The position numbers and the translations under genes are program-made. Of a stretch of 38,879 nucleotides of DNA, positions 7,465 through 16,052 are shown in pieces; the first letter of the stretch is position 1, and each line of letters starts with the position of its first letter. This stretch comes from Candidatus Omnitrophota bacterium. GTDB taxonomy: Bacteria > Omnitrophota > Gorgyraeia > Zapsychrales > Zapsychraceae. Location of the stretch: NCBI GenBank assembly GCA_015233405.1, contig JADFXT010000018.1, positions 1-38,879 of the forward strand. Reading direction: 5' to 3'. A model generated the notes under the pieces. That model saw only the letters and a program-made list of their open reading frames with translations, ran no database searches and was not told the DNA's origin.

Positions 7465-8046
7465 CTAATGGCCAATCATGGTATAGCTAATACTGCGTCC
7501 TTGGCCCATGATTTTTAAGACCTTCTTTTCAACCATCACTAAGAGGTCTTTTCTAGCCCCCTCATCAGAAAGTCCTGTCAGCTGTCTATATTCGCGATTA
7601 GTTATACGTCCTTTTTCTTTCACATATTTGACAGCCTTTATTTGCCGTTCGTTTAAACCCAATCGAACCAATGAATCTTCTGTAAAAATATCTCTGGGCA
7701 AAATCGCTCGGAATTCCTTATTTCGAATCAGCACAAACTCCGGCTCCGGCGCATGCTGAGCCTTACATTGCTCGACCATTTCAATCGTCCCCGACCCTGC
7801 CCTCTGCGCATAATCTGCAAGATAAAGCGCATTCGCCAAAAATGGATTTGCCGGGAATGATGTATGCGGTTTTTTTAAATCATCCACGCTCAATTCAGGA
7901 GGCAGGCTTCCGGAATTCCAGACTTCAACCCTATCAACAAAAACCATCACCTGGACGCCAGAAGTATTGTTGTAATTGCGATGAGCGACCGCGTTGACGG
8001 TCTGTATGCAATTGATAATTTGAGTCATTTGTTCCTTTCTGAGCAA
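7465..8046 (-). pseudogene. C-terminal fragment of RecG-like ATP-binding protein (COG2865)
   Basis: 193 codons. From about residue 15 it reads QTVNAVAHRNY, then VFVDRVEVWNSGSLPPEL, then NPFLANALYLADYAQRAGSG, the C-terminal half of COG2865-type proteins (VNA-x-AHRDY ... DR-x-EI-x-NPG-x-LP ... R-x-GSG). A winged helix follows (KGRITNREYRQLTGLSDEGA). Full-length members have an AlbA_2 DNA-binding domain and more ATPase sequence before this, roughly 250 further residues. The 5' part is missing because the serine recombinase gene occupies that position, and the first codons of this ORF are recombinase sequence read in another frame. It is unlikely to be functional as it stands. Confidence 0.75.
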
Positions 8047-9613
8047 CCGGGATCGAGTGCTTAATCGTAATCCCCTCAGGAGATACGAGAATCTCCTTCA
8101 CAACAAGACGCAACACCTTTTGACGATCCTCGACGCTGAGACTATTAGCCGATTGACGTAATCGCTTCATAAGTTCTTCAATATTTTCCGTAAGTTGCAA
8201 TCGCTGTTGTTGATCAATAAAATTCATTTCCAAAGATTCCAACTCTGTATTTAAAACTGCCTCTCTTTTTTTAAGATCCGGTATCCGTCGACGCAAGTCC
8301 GTTAAAGGAAGCAGCCCTTCCTGATAAGCGTCAAGCAATCGGTCCATCCCGCTCCTGATCCGAATCTGTTCTTTAACAAGAGACTCTTTGCGTACCTGCA
8401 TTGGATTTGATTGTTGCGCCTGTTGAATTCTGCGATCAATCTCGGCTCTTATCACTTCAGGATTTTCCAAAAGCTCGACGATCTTACCCCAGACCAATTC
8501 GTCCAAATAATCTTGTCGAATAGGTCGATTCGAGCAGACTCGATTGACACCCATTCTCCATCGCTCCGAACAGGAACAACGGTAATAATGCAGTTTTTTT
8601 CCTTTCGCATTCGTCCTCGGTCCAGACACCCGATACACTGCATAGCCACATAATGCACACACTAAAACACCTTGCAACAAAGTGTGATATTTTGTATTAC
8701 GTTCAGAAAAATGTTCATTCTTTTTTAGACGTTCTTGCGCAAGATCAAACACTTCAGCCGTAATGATTGCTGGAACTGGAATAGATATCCACTCTTCTTC
8801 AGGACGTTCTCGACAAACAAGACCCCGAGCAAATTTCCCGCGCCACCGACGACGAATTACCCCATGAGTATCCACCGTGTTTGAGCGCCGGCCGAATGCC
8901 GCCTGGCCTTTATACGCCGGGTTTCGAAGTATGTCCCGGATCGCGCTGGGCAACCACTTTCCTTTTCCGCTGCTCGTGGCAATCCCTCGTTTATTTAGCC
9001 ACTTTGCAATCCCCAATATTGGCCGGCCTTCTTGGATGTACGCTTGAAAAATCTGCCGCACTATTTCCGCGCGATCCTCGACGATCTCATACAACGCATT
9101 CGAATGTTCTGCCTTCTTTAAATATCGGTACCCATAAGGCGCGCTGGAAAGAACATTAACTATCCCTAACGTCGCTCGATGTTTCTTCCCTCGGCGACTG
9201 CGCTCCACAATTTGCGCTCTTTCATACTCGGCAATCATCCCTTGAAATTGCAGCAACAACTCTTCTTCTGGCGTCGTCGCATTCGGTGATTTTAGAAAAA
9301 CCACTTCTACACCTTTTCGTTTAAATTCTTCCATTAATAAAACCTGATACGCATATTTCCGGCTTAACCGATCTGGAGAATAAATGAGTATCGTCGTGAT
9401 TTGCCCTTCCGCCGCTAGATCTCTCAAGCGTTCCAATCCAGGCCGGACAAGGTACGCCCCGCTAAATCCCGCATCTCTAAAACACCACTCATCGGGAACA
9501 CTATAGTCGTGCTGTGACGCATATTCTTTTAACGCGCTCACCTGACTCTCAATTGTTTGATCTTCCTTCTGCTGTTCCGAAGATACCCGCGTATAAATGG
9601 CCGCCAATTTCAC
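7934..9613 (-). CDS. Large serine recombinase
   Basis: 559 residues from a GTG at 9613 with GGAGG upstream. The N-terminus AIYTRVSSEQQKEDQTIESQ is the serine-resolvase catalytic domain; its nucleophile is the Ser in TRVSSEQ. LIYSPDRLSRKYAYQ is the second catalytic Arg block. A recombinase domain follows (~160-290), then a zinc ribbon (CALCGYAVYRVSG ... YYRCSC ... CSNRP) and a coiled coil. The natural C-terminus probably lies near SPEGITIKHSIPV at ~520; the last ~30 residues (YQLHTDRQRG...) are an out-of-frame reading of the RecG-like gene fragment. It overlaps a 53-codon ORF by GTGA and follows an HTH-RHH gene, so the three form an operon. It probably mobilised this element. Confidence 0.9.
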   Translation of the reverse strand: MKLAAIYTRVSSEQQKEDQTIESQVSALKEYASQHDYSVPDEWCFRDAGFSGAYLVRPGLERLRDLAAEGQITTILIYSPDRLSRKYAYQVLLMEEFKRKGVEVVFLKSPNATTPEEELLLQFQGMIAEYERAQIVERSRRGKKHRATLGIVNVLSSAPYGYRYLKKAEHSNALYEIVEDRAEIVRQIFQAYIQEGRPILGIAKWLNKRGIATSSGKGKWLPSAIRDILRNPAYKGQAAFGRRSNTVDTHGVIRRRWRGKFARGLVCRERPEEEWISIPVPAIITAEVFDLAQERLKKNEHFSERNTKYHTLLQGVLVCALCGYAVYRVSGPRTNAKGKKLHYYRCSCSERWRMGVNRVCSNRPIRQDYLDELVWGKIVELLENPEVIRAEIDRRIQQAQQSNPMQVRKESLVKEQIRIRSGMDRLLDAYQEGLLPLTDLRRRIPDLKKREAVLNTELESLEMNFIDQQQRLQLTENIEELMKRLRQSANSLSVEDRQKVLRLVVKEILVSPEGITIKHSIPVAQKGTNDSNYQLHTDRQRGRSSQLQQYFWRPGDGFC

Positions 9614-9771
9614 TGTTTCTTTCCTCCGTGAACTAATTCTTTAATATCGTTCTCGCATTCCTGAAAAAATTTCGAAAGCAAAATATCATAGGCCTGTTCC
9701 ATCTTTTGTTTGCCTAACCGGTCAAACTCATACTTAAATTCCACCCGTCTATAATTTTTCTTTTGCGCCAT
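9610..9771 (-). CDS. 53-residue protein coupled to the recombinase
   Basis: The ORF reads MAQKKNYRRVEFKYEFDRLG and ends ENDIKELVHGGKKQ, a charged, probably helical protein. It overlaps the upstream HTH-RHH gene by 23 nt, and its TGA overlaps the recombinase GTG (GTGA). The double overlap supports a real, translationally coupled gene, perhaps a recombination accessory factor. No family recognised. Confidence 0.6.
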   Translation of the reverse strand: MAQKKNYRRVEFKYEFDRLGKQKMEQAYDILLSKFFQECENDIKELVHGGKKQ

Positions 9772-10084
9772 GTCGTTTTAGATAGACACTTATCGCTTCT
9801 GTTATAATCCCACTGATACTTTCTTTTATTTTCTTGCTTAATCTCCGGACTTCTTTGATGATACTCACAGGTAATTTTACAATCACCGCTTCTTTCTCGT
9901 CGGGAATTTGCAGCTCTCTCGGCAACTTCCCCGCCGCTTGCACATAACGATACGCCTGTGGCCGCGATATCCCGTATTCCTCCCCCAAACGTTCGATGGC
10001 CTGACTCGATTCGAATTTCTTGAGCAGCTTCACGGCCCGGTTGAGTCTCTTGACCCGTTCGACTTCTGTGCTTCGTTGTCTCAT
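9749..10084 (-). CDS. HTH plus ribbon-helix-helix DNA-binding regulator
   Basis: 111 residues. Residues ~10-55 (RVKRLNRAVKLLKKFESSQA ... YGISRPQAYRYVQAAG) contain a helix-turn-helix of the Mor/terminase-small-subunit kind. Residues ~68-105 (AVIVKLPVSIIKEVRRLSKK, SGIITEAISVYLKRH) look like a ribbon-helix-helix. It is the first gene of the recombinase operon and could act as its repressor or as a directionality factor. No ribosome-binding site is obvious before the ATG. Confidence 0.7.
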   Translation of the reverse strand: MRQRSTEVERVKRLNRAVKLLKKFESSQAIERLGEEYGISRPQAYRYVQAAGKLPRELQIPDEKEAVIVKLPVSIIKEVRRLSKKIKESISGIITEAISVYLKRHGAKEKL

Positions 10085-10150
10085 AATTCATAATTATATA
10101 TTTTTTTATGAACATAGCAAATAGAATTTTCAGATTCTTCATGCCTTTCT

Positions 10151-10264
10151 TCAGCTCTGCGTTTTACGATTCTCCATCATCTCGTACCGTCTGCGTTCCC
10201 TTTCTTTCCACTCTTCTGGAAAGAGAGCAGCCCGATCAAATTCGAACTTATCTATTGCGATCAT
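10151..10264 (-). CDS. 37-residue ORF coupled to primase remnant
   Basis: MIAIDKFEFDRAALFPEEWK is followed by a run of charged residues (ERERRRYEMMENRK). Its ATG overlaps the TGA of the primase remnant (ATGA). It could be a displaced tail of the same broken gene or a spurious frame. No family recognised. Confidence 0.3.
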   Translation of the reverse strand: MIAIDKFEFDRAALFPEEWKERERRRYEMMENRKTQS

Positions 10265-10995
10265 ACCGCAATATCCAGGGCTTCCGGTAATTCGTTTATA
10301 CTGACTTTGTATCGCCGTTTTCCCGATGGCAAACGCAGCCAAGGCTCATCATTTTCCTCGACGGGGCTATGTCTCACAGCAATCACTTGACCATTACGCG
10401 AGGCTTCATCAACAAAATTTTCAACATCCCGATACGACATTTTTTTGATAGCTGCGAGAAATGCCCATTGATCATGAAAAGGATTCCCGTTCTTATCAAT
10501 AAAGACGCTGTTGCCCTGCGCTGCGGCTTCCTTCTGCAACGGCAGAGCGATCAGATTTCCGAATCCGCCTTTTGGTAAGGTGTCCTGAATGGGATATACG
10601 CCGATTACCTGATATCCGTCTAAATGCTGCTGGATCGCGGTCTCATCAAGCGGCAGGAATTCCTGATTCGGGCATTCGGAACATTTAATGGTGGGTTTAC
10701 GGCAGAGCGAGCGCACCCATTCATGTTTGCAGACGGGGCTATATCCGCGTTTGCCGGTACGGTTGTTCATCCATAGTTTGGCGAAGACATCTTCCCGGCC
10801 ATGGAAATAGCTTTTGAACATCGTTATTTTGTCGACGATAGAATTCGTAGTGGATTGAATTGGCTTAGATATGGTGGGAACTGATAAGGCTTGGAGTTTT
10901 TGAATACACTGCGACTTAATGTTTGTCAAAAGGTTGATCTGCTCGTCAAGACGTTTAACGCGCAACTCAAGTTCTTTTCTATCGTTGAGGTTCAA
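10261..10995 (-). pseudogene. Internally deleted TOTE-type archaeo-eukaryotic primase
   Basis: 244 codons. After a coiled coil (~1-45) the sequence MFKSYFHGREDVFAKLW ... KRGYSPVCKHEWV ... KPTIKCSECPNQEFLPL is the N-terminal zinc-containing part of the primase domain of TOTE conflict systems. QDTLPKGGFGNLIALPLQKE, then NPFHDQWAFL, is the later conserved block. In complete members roughly 100 or more residues lie between the 'GVYP' strand and 'QDTLPKGG', including the catalytic acidic motif near 'AVDFD'. Here GVYP runs directly into IQDTLPKGG, so the catalytic centre is missing, as are the helicase and nuclease parts expected downstream. The join is in frame. It follows the membrane-protein gene of the biosynthetic operon by 27 nt but is functionally unrelated. 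Confidence 0.75.
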
Positions 10996-11022
10996 GATTA
11001 CTCCTAAAATGAAAAATTTTCC

Positions 11023-11412
11023 TCAAAGGGCTTCACTGGCAATTTTTTTCTTGGCAACAATAAATATAACAAGGAAAATTAAATCAAAAAAAGCAAAATA
11101 AACCCACATCAGCGGTATCGCGGCCTGCGCCCAATGGAACAAAACCACTCCAGAATAAGAGGCCTTAAAAAAAATGCCATAAAGAATCAAATTGCGATTA
11201 GCTGCCGGATCCCGTGCTATGTTGAAAAACATTGTCGCAAAAATGATTAATAACAGCGCCGGGAAATGAATGTATCCCACATGATTAGGCGGCGTAATAT
11301 TTGCCATGCTCAATAACTGTTGCGGAAAGAGTAAAAATAACATCCCCAAGATCCCGTCATAGAGGCCCGCCACAATGAAGAAAGGTTTAATCCATTTTGG
11401 CATGACCATCAC
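11023..11412 (-). CDS. Small four-helix membrane protein
   Basis: 129 residues with four hydrophobic segments (FFIVAGLYDGILGMLFLLF, FPALLLIIFATMFFN, LYGIFFKASYSGVVLF, FAFFDLIFLVIFIV). Similar short integral membrane proteins with a GLYDG start and a DPAANRNLILYG motif occur widely, without assigned function as far as I know. It begins 27 nt after the radical SAM gene and is the last gene in this strand run, so it probably belongs to the biosynthetic operon and could serve in transport or as a membrane anchor. Confidence 0.7.
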   Translation of the reverse strand: MMVMPKWIKPFFIVAGLYDGILGMLFLLFPQQLLSMANITPPNHVGYIHFPALLLIIFATMFFNIARDPAANRNLILYGIFFKASYSGVVLFHWAQAAIPLMWVYFAFFDLIFLVIFIVAKKKIASEAL

Positions 11413-11439
11413 GTTCCCCCTTTCGTCAACTCGCCATTT

Positions 11440-12762
11440 CTATTTCAACTTTTCTTCTATCTGTTTATACATTTCTGTTTGGTTCCCACGACGCCAATTC
11501 GCATAAATCCGTTGAGACAAATTTTTATTGAGTGGCAGCGTCCTTAAATTATTTTCTTTCGATAATTTTACGATTTCAGAAGAATATTTTTCGCACAGCC
11601 AGCATTCTCCCGGCGGCTGAAAATAACTTCTCATTCTGTTATAAATCTCATCGAAGTTCTCTTGCGCGATATTCCCGAAGGAAATATTTAGGAATTCGCA
11701 AGGCTGTACATCGCCTTTTGCGTTGATATAAAATCGGTCCGTTCCTCCGGCAGTGCACCCAAAAACTGCAGCGTCTTCTTCAATAATCTGAGCCGATATA
11801 GAAGGATAGTCTTTGTATTTCACGTCTTGATTATACTTGCGCACCGATTCCTTGACTTTTCCTAAATCCTCGACGGTAAATACGCCCGCTCCTGATTCCA
11901 ACCAGGCGCCTGCTGATTTAGGCTTTATAATCTGAATCAAGCAAGCGTTGAATTCTTTTGCCCTATTCATTAATTTTTCAAAGTTACCGTTATAAAAATC
12001 ATCGCGCATAAGACATGAATTAAATGCTACCGGAACATCGATGCTGTGACATAAACGAATTCCCTCGACCAATGTATCCCATGCCTTGTCCGATTTCATA
12101 AAAGCATTCAGCTTTTGCGGCTCGTGACTATGTAAGGAAAACATGACAGCTGTAAGCCCCAATTGTTTAAGTTCACGCAAGCGGTCAAGCGTCATTCCGT
12201 CACCAGTAGAATTAACCCAAATTTCCGCGTCCTTGCCGATAACGGCACATAATTTTTTCAAACGATCATAAACTAAGAAAGGCTCCCCGCCTTCAATGTT
12301 AAAAAATGCGACGCCCCTTTCTTTCAATCGCTGCGCAGCTGAAATGATCAAGTCAATATCAACGTCCCCGCCTAAATCATTTCTTTGGTAGCAATGCTTA
12401 CACTTGAATCGACAAGCTGAAGTCACAGAAATTAAAACTGTTGTGCAGGGAAGTTTTTCGTCAAAAACAAAAAATTTTCGACATGCTGTAAAAAATGCTT
12501 TCGAAGGAAATCCTGGAATGTAAAGTCCTGGGCGTACGGCGCTGCCAATTTTTACGAACTTGTTGTGATAAACCTTTGAGAGAAAATAAAGCAACCGCTT
12601 TAAAAACAAGATGTATCGACGAACGGAAATTTTGCCTTTAAACATCTCCGGCAAGTAATAAAGCAAAAGGCACAACTTCATTCTCGTTGTGAATACAACT
12701 TTTCTAAGGCCCGTAACATTTTCTATCTTCATCATAGGGAATGCCGGTGTTTTCGGTACCAT
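11440..12762 (-). CDS. Radical SAM enzyme with SPASM domain
   Basis: 440 residues. The radical SAM cluster motif SACRFKCKHCYQRND (C-x3-C-x2-C) is at about 117-131, followed by FFNIEGGEPFLVYD (the GGEP SAM-binding motif). The C-terminal part has SPASM/twitch cysteines: GCTAGGTDRFYINAKGDVQP, CEFLNISFGNI, then GECWLCEKY. SPASM enzymes use extra Fe-S clusters and modify peptides, alcohols or other substrates. About 100 residues precede the barrel (KISVRRYILFLKRLLYFLSK), basic and hydrophobic, possibly membrane-associated. It overlaps the SDR gene by 31 nt. A role late in assembling the lipid-like product is likely, but the chemistry cannot be read from sequence. Confidence 0.85.
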   Translation of the reverse strand: MVPKTPAFPMMKIENVTGLRKVVFTTRMKLCLLLYYLPEMFKGKISVRRYILFLKRLLYFLSKVYHNKFVKIGSAVRPGLYIPGFPSKAFFTACRKFFVFDEKLPCTTVLISVTSACRFKCKHCYQRNDLGGDVDIDLIISAAQRLKERGVAFFNIEGGEPFLVYDRLKKLCAVIGKDAEIWVNSTGDGMTLDRLRELKQLGLTAVMFSLHSHEPQKLNAFMKSDKAWDTLVEGIRLCHSIDVPVAFNSCLMRDDFYNGNFEKLMNRAKEFNACLIQIIKPKSAGAWLESGAGVFTVEDLGKVKESVRKYNQDVKYKDYPSISAQIIEEDAAVFGCTAGGTDRFYINAKGDVQPCEFLNISFGNIAQENFDEIYNRMRSYFQPPGECWLCEKYSSEIVKLSKENNLRTLPLNKNLSQRIYANWRRGNQTEMYKQIEEKLK

Positions 12763-13766
12763 TCAACTGTGTTTTTAATTCCTTCCTCCAAAGTGCAGTG
12801 GCTTTCAAAACCGAGTACCTGTTTTGCTTTCACCGTCGAGTATTCGATATTATCGTAAAACATATTGACTCTGCCTCTCGTCATAAGCGGCGGATTTTTA
12901 ACGCCAAATACTGTATAAAATAACTCCATAAAAAAACCAACAGGATATGCCATCCATCGGGGCAGCAATGTCGGCTTGGGAAGTCCAGCATATTTACAAA
13001 ACTCAGATAAAGTTTCGTCCATATAATCGCATTGACTGCCGCCGATAATAAAACGATTCACTCCTTTAAGCCGTTTGCAAAAAGCCGAGTAATGCGCTTG
13101 GGCCACGTCTTTGACGTAAACGACATGAAATTTGTTTCTTCTTGATCCAGGCGACAAATGAACCCCTTGTTCGATCGATCTTAAATATTGAATGAAAATC
13201 GTATCATATCCGTTTTCGCCATAAACCCAAACTGGTTCTAAGATCGTAAGATTCATTTTCTCTCTTAAGGCAAAGTCTGTTGCTTTCTGAACAGCCAGGC
13301 ATTTTGTATCTCGATAATGATTGAGCTGGCAGGGAAAAATGCCGTCGAGGAAATAGCGATAGTGTGAATGATATGGGAACTCTTCATCCTTGATGTCTAT
13401 AGAATTTTCTTCTCCATAAACAGAGTTTGTTCCTGTCATAATCACATCCGTAATGCCATTGGCCTGGCAGGCGCGAAGCACATTCAATGTTCCCTCCACA
13501 TTCACTTGATAAAATTTTTTGTACTCTCCCCAGTCTTTGACGTAAGCCGCCGTGTGAATAACGAAATCATGGCCATAAAACGCCTCCATCAATGTTTTTG
13601 GATCACAAATATCGCCGTATTTATATTCGACGGGAATGTCTTTAATTGCGTCTAAATTGCTGGCCTTGCGCACCAGGCACGTCACCTGGTTTCCTTTCTC
13701 ATAAAAGAGACGAACGATGTGGCTGCCAATAAATCCATTGCCTCCGGTGATAATAACTTTACCCAT
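12732..13766 (-). CDS. Extended SDR / NAD(P)-dependent epimerase-reductase (CerR- or 3-beta-HSD-like)
   Basis: 344 residues. The Rossmann motif TGGNGFIGSH is at about 6-15, DFVIHTAAYV is the second conserved strand, TGTNSVYGE carries the active-site Ser/Thr region, and NHYRDTKCLA gives the catalytic Tyr-x3-Lys at about 151-155. The C-terminal half resembles 3-beta-hydroxysteroid dehydrogenase/NDUFA9-like SDRs, the group that includes the bacterial ceramide reductase CerR and the hopanoid-associated HpnA. With an alpha-oxoamine synthase and ACP in the same operon, reduction of a 3-keto group on the amino-ketone product is the simplest role. It overlaps the KS gene by 8 nt and the radical SAM gene by 31 nt. 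Confidence 0.85.
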   Translation of the reverse strand: MGKVIITGGNGFIGSHIVRLFYEKGNQVTCLVRKASNLDAIKDIPVEYKYGDICDPKTLMEAFYGHDFVIHTAAYVKDWGEYKKFYQVNVEGTLNVLRACQANGITDVIMTGTNSVYGEENSIDIKDEEFPYHSHYRYFLDGIFPCQLNHYRDTKCLAVQKATDFALREKMNLTILEPVWVYGENGYDTIFIQYLRSIEQGVHLSPGSRRNKFHVVYVKDVAQAHYSAFCKRLKGVNRFIIGGSQCDYMDETLSEFCKYAGLPKPTLLPRWMAYPVGFFMELFYTVFGVKNPPLMTRGRVNMFYDNIEYSTVKAKQVLGFESHCTLEEGIKNTVEWYRKHRHSL

Positions 13767-15036
13767 TGCACTTCCTCAGGGCGATTCCGGCATTGTGACC
13801 GCCGAATCCATACGACGTTGATATCGCAATATTGATATCAGCGTCCATCGAATTTTCCGGCAAATTAAGATTTTCTCGAGGAGCAGGAACGCGATTGCTA
13901 TGTATTTTTGATTCCCTTATTGCTAATGCTGTCACAGCTGTTTCAAGAGCTCCACTTGCGCCGAGTGTATGGCCGAGAATTCCCTTTGTCGAGTTGATAT
14001 AGGGCTGATTTTCCCTGGAGCCGAAAATCTCTATGATTGCTTCTGCTTCAATCGCATCATTGGTCATGGTGCCGCTGCCATGAGCATTTAGATAATCAAT
14101 GTGTCCATGCGCTTTAAATTTTTGAAGCAGCCGTTTAATTTGAACGCCAGAAAGATCCATTTGAACAATGTTATAGGCATCACTATTGCTTTGGAAATCA
14201 ATAATTTCAGCATAAATGTTTGCCCCTCGTCGGATCGCATGTTCATATTCTTCCAACACAAGAACGCAAGCGGCTCCTTGAGAAAACAAAAATCCCGTGC
14301 TTGTTTTGGAGAACGGCTGTGGAACACCGTCGGGTGATTGAGAAAGCACACCTAAAACGTCAAAGCCTCTCATCACTCCGCCAAACGCGTCAGATAAACA
14401 TTCCACTCCACCCGTCAGCATAACTTTTTCAGATCCGCTTTGAATCCTATGAAAAGCATCGCCAATAGCCAATATTCCCGACGCACAAGCTGCATTCACT
14501 GTATAGCTTGCTCCATGCAATCCATAACTAATCGAAATCCAACTCGACACGGAATTTGGCATGAGCATGGGAACTATCATGCGGTTGAAATGGATTTTTG
14601 AACGATCGAAGTTTTGTGGAATCTCCTCTTTCGTTTTTATAACATGCCCCAAATATGAATGAAATCCAGCCTCAAGACTACTGATACCAATTCCCATGAT
14701 GACGCCGCAATAATCAAGATTTTCAACAACAAACTCTTTTTGAGCTTTATGAATTTTGAATCTGGCATCGTCGAGGGCTAAGGATGCAGCGGCAAGCGCG
14801 AGCTTATCTCCATTCTGTGTAACTTTATCGTAATACTTAGGAAAACCATATGTGTTTAAATCGATCTCAGGGCAAGGGCTGTAATAACGCGATTTGAATG
14901 AGTATCCACCGCGCTCGAATTGAGCAGGAATTTCACGGATGCATCGACGTTGATTGATAACACCCTCAAAAAAATCTTCCCTTCCCGTTCCCGTCGAGGT
15001 CACGGGACCGATTCCGGTTATAACAACACGCCGCAT
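13759..15036 (-). CDS. FabF-like beta-ketoacyl synthase
   Basis: 425 residues, full length for FabF-type enzymes. The nucleophile is in NAACASGILAIG at about 182, the first His in NAHGSGTMTND at about 318, and Lys and His in STKGILGHTLGASGA at about 348-353, so the Cys-His-His centre is intact. NAHGTGT appears as NAHGSGT. It catalyses decarboxylative Claisen condensation of a malonyl-ACP unit with an acyl chain. The start codon shares one base with the stop of the ThiL-like gene (TAATG). Only one KS and no chain-length factor, acyltransferase or dehydratase is in the operon, so it probably makes a special acyl chain with help from general fatty-acid enzymes. Confidence 0.9.
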   Translation of the reverse strand: MRRVVITGIGPVTSTGTGREDFFEGVINQRRCIREIPAQFERGGYSFKSRYYSPCPEIDLNTYGFPKYYDKVTQNGDKLALAAASLALDDARFKIHKAQKEFVVENLDYCGVIMGIGISSLEAGFHSYLGHVIKTKEEIPQNFDRSKIHFNRMIVPMLMPNSVSSWISISYGLHGASYTVNAACASGILAIGDAFHRIQSGSEKVMLTGGVECLSDAFGGVMRGFDVLGVLSQSPDGVPQPFSKTSTGFLFSQGAACVLVLEEYEHAIRRGANIYAEIIDFQSNSDAYNIVQMDLSGVQIKRLLQKFKAHGHIDYLNAHGSGTMTNDAIEAEAIIEIFGSRENQPYINSTKGILGHTLGASGALETAVTALAIRESKIHSNRVPAPRENLNLPENSMDADINIAISTSYGFGGHNAGIALRKCNG

Positions 15037-16052
15037 TAGGATTGCTCTCCCAAATAACGAATAAGGTGGTCCAAATATTCTTTTCGATTAATAAAATCGC
15101 GTGCACGGATGGTTATGCGGCTCAAATCTACGATTTTGTTTCGACACGATAGAGTTCTCCCAGAATCAACAATATTTCCGATCTTGTAAAAGGTTAATCT
15201 TTGCTGTTTTGCCGTCGATAACAATTCCGGTTCGCGTTCCGGCTTTATGGTAAACAATAATTCGTATTCACCTGCCTCTCCTAAAAATAATAATTCCTTG
15301 GGCAAAGACACAAGTGAAGCTCCAACGGCGCCAATCTCGACGTAAGGTAAGTCGCTTATTTCATATCCAACTCCGTTTATTTCCGCGATGCTATTAAGGC
15401 CGTTAAACACACCGTCACTTGTATCTATACAACAATTTGCGCAGTTCGATATCAAAGCTGCCTCTCTAAGACGTAAATGAAAACGATTTTTGATGAATGG
15501 GGATGAAACTTTCCATCGAGGATCCGGCGAAAAAAAAGAAAGCGCCGCTTCGAGATTCCCTGAACCAATCTTTCCAGAAATATAAATCGAATCGCCAGCA
15601 ACAGCACCCTTTCGATTCAGGAGCCGTTCCCTTGGTTGACCAATAACAGCGGCGGTGTAGCGCCAGTTCTCAGCTTTACCGAAGTCGCCTCCGATAAAAA
15701 CTATCCCTGACTTTTTCAAGACGTCGGACACGCCATTCGCAAATGTTTTCACAAAATCATCATCCCACGACTTGTCGACGACCATTGCGTGACCATAAAA
15801 TAGCGGGACACCGCCGCAAGCCGAAATATCACTCATTCCTCCCGCCGCAACATTCCAGCCTAATGAATATGCATCATTCTCCCGGAACATGTCTTCGGAA
15901 GAAAACTCATCCATGGTGAAAAGCATACGCTGGCCTGAAAAAGACAGAACTTCAGCGTCGGATTCAAAACATTTACTAAGCCGCAGTTTGCTTTCCGCAA
16001 ACACACTTGAAATCATTTCAATCAATCTTTTTTCGTCATTGATCTGGCCCAT
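15036..16052 (-). CDS. ThiL-like AIR-synthase-family kinase paralogue
   Basis: 338 residues, the length of thiamine-monophosphate kinase. The fold is recognisable from GWNVAAGGMSDISACGGVP, then FIGGDFGKAENWRYTAAVIG (ThiL has GGDT...), then GSGNLEAAL, CIDTSDGVFNGL (ThiL: DISDGL) and GEAGEYELLFTI (ThiL: GEDYELLFT). The N-terminal block that in ThiL reads roughly 'TDMLVEGVHF' is TMDEFSSEDMF here, and GEDYE has become GEAGEYE. The nucleotide-binding residues look kept while the substrate end has diverged. It lies in a lipid-like biosynthetic operon rather than with thiamine genes. I infer an ATP-dependent phosphorylation of a different substrate. It overlaps the LCB-kinase gene by 17 nt and the KS gene by 1 nt. 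Confidence 0.8.
   Translation of the reverse strand: MGQINDEKRLIEMISSVFAESKLRLSKCFESDAEVLSFSGQRMLFTMDEFSSEDMFRENDAYSLGWNVAAGGMSDISACGGVPLFYGHAMVVDKSWDDDFVKTFANGVSDVLKKSGIVFIGGDFGKAENWRYTAAVIGQPRERLLNRKGAVAGDSIYISGKIGSGNLEAALSFFSPDPRWKVSSPFIKNRFHLRLREAALISNCANCCIDTSDGVFNGLNSIAEINGVGYEISDLPYVEIGAVGASLVSLPKELLFLGEAGEYELLFTIKPEREPELLSTAKQQRLTFYKIGNIVDSGRTLSCRNKIVDLSRITIRARDFINRKEYLDHLIRYLGEQS

Noticed and set aside
9714-10142. 142-codon minus-strand ORF
   Set aside because: Overlaps the HTH-RHH gene in another frame; the HTH-RHH product has recognisable DNA-binding motifs and this one does not.
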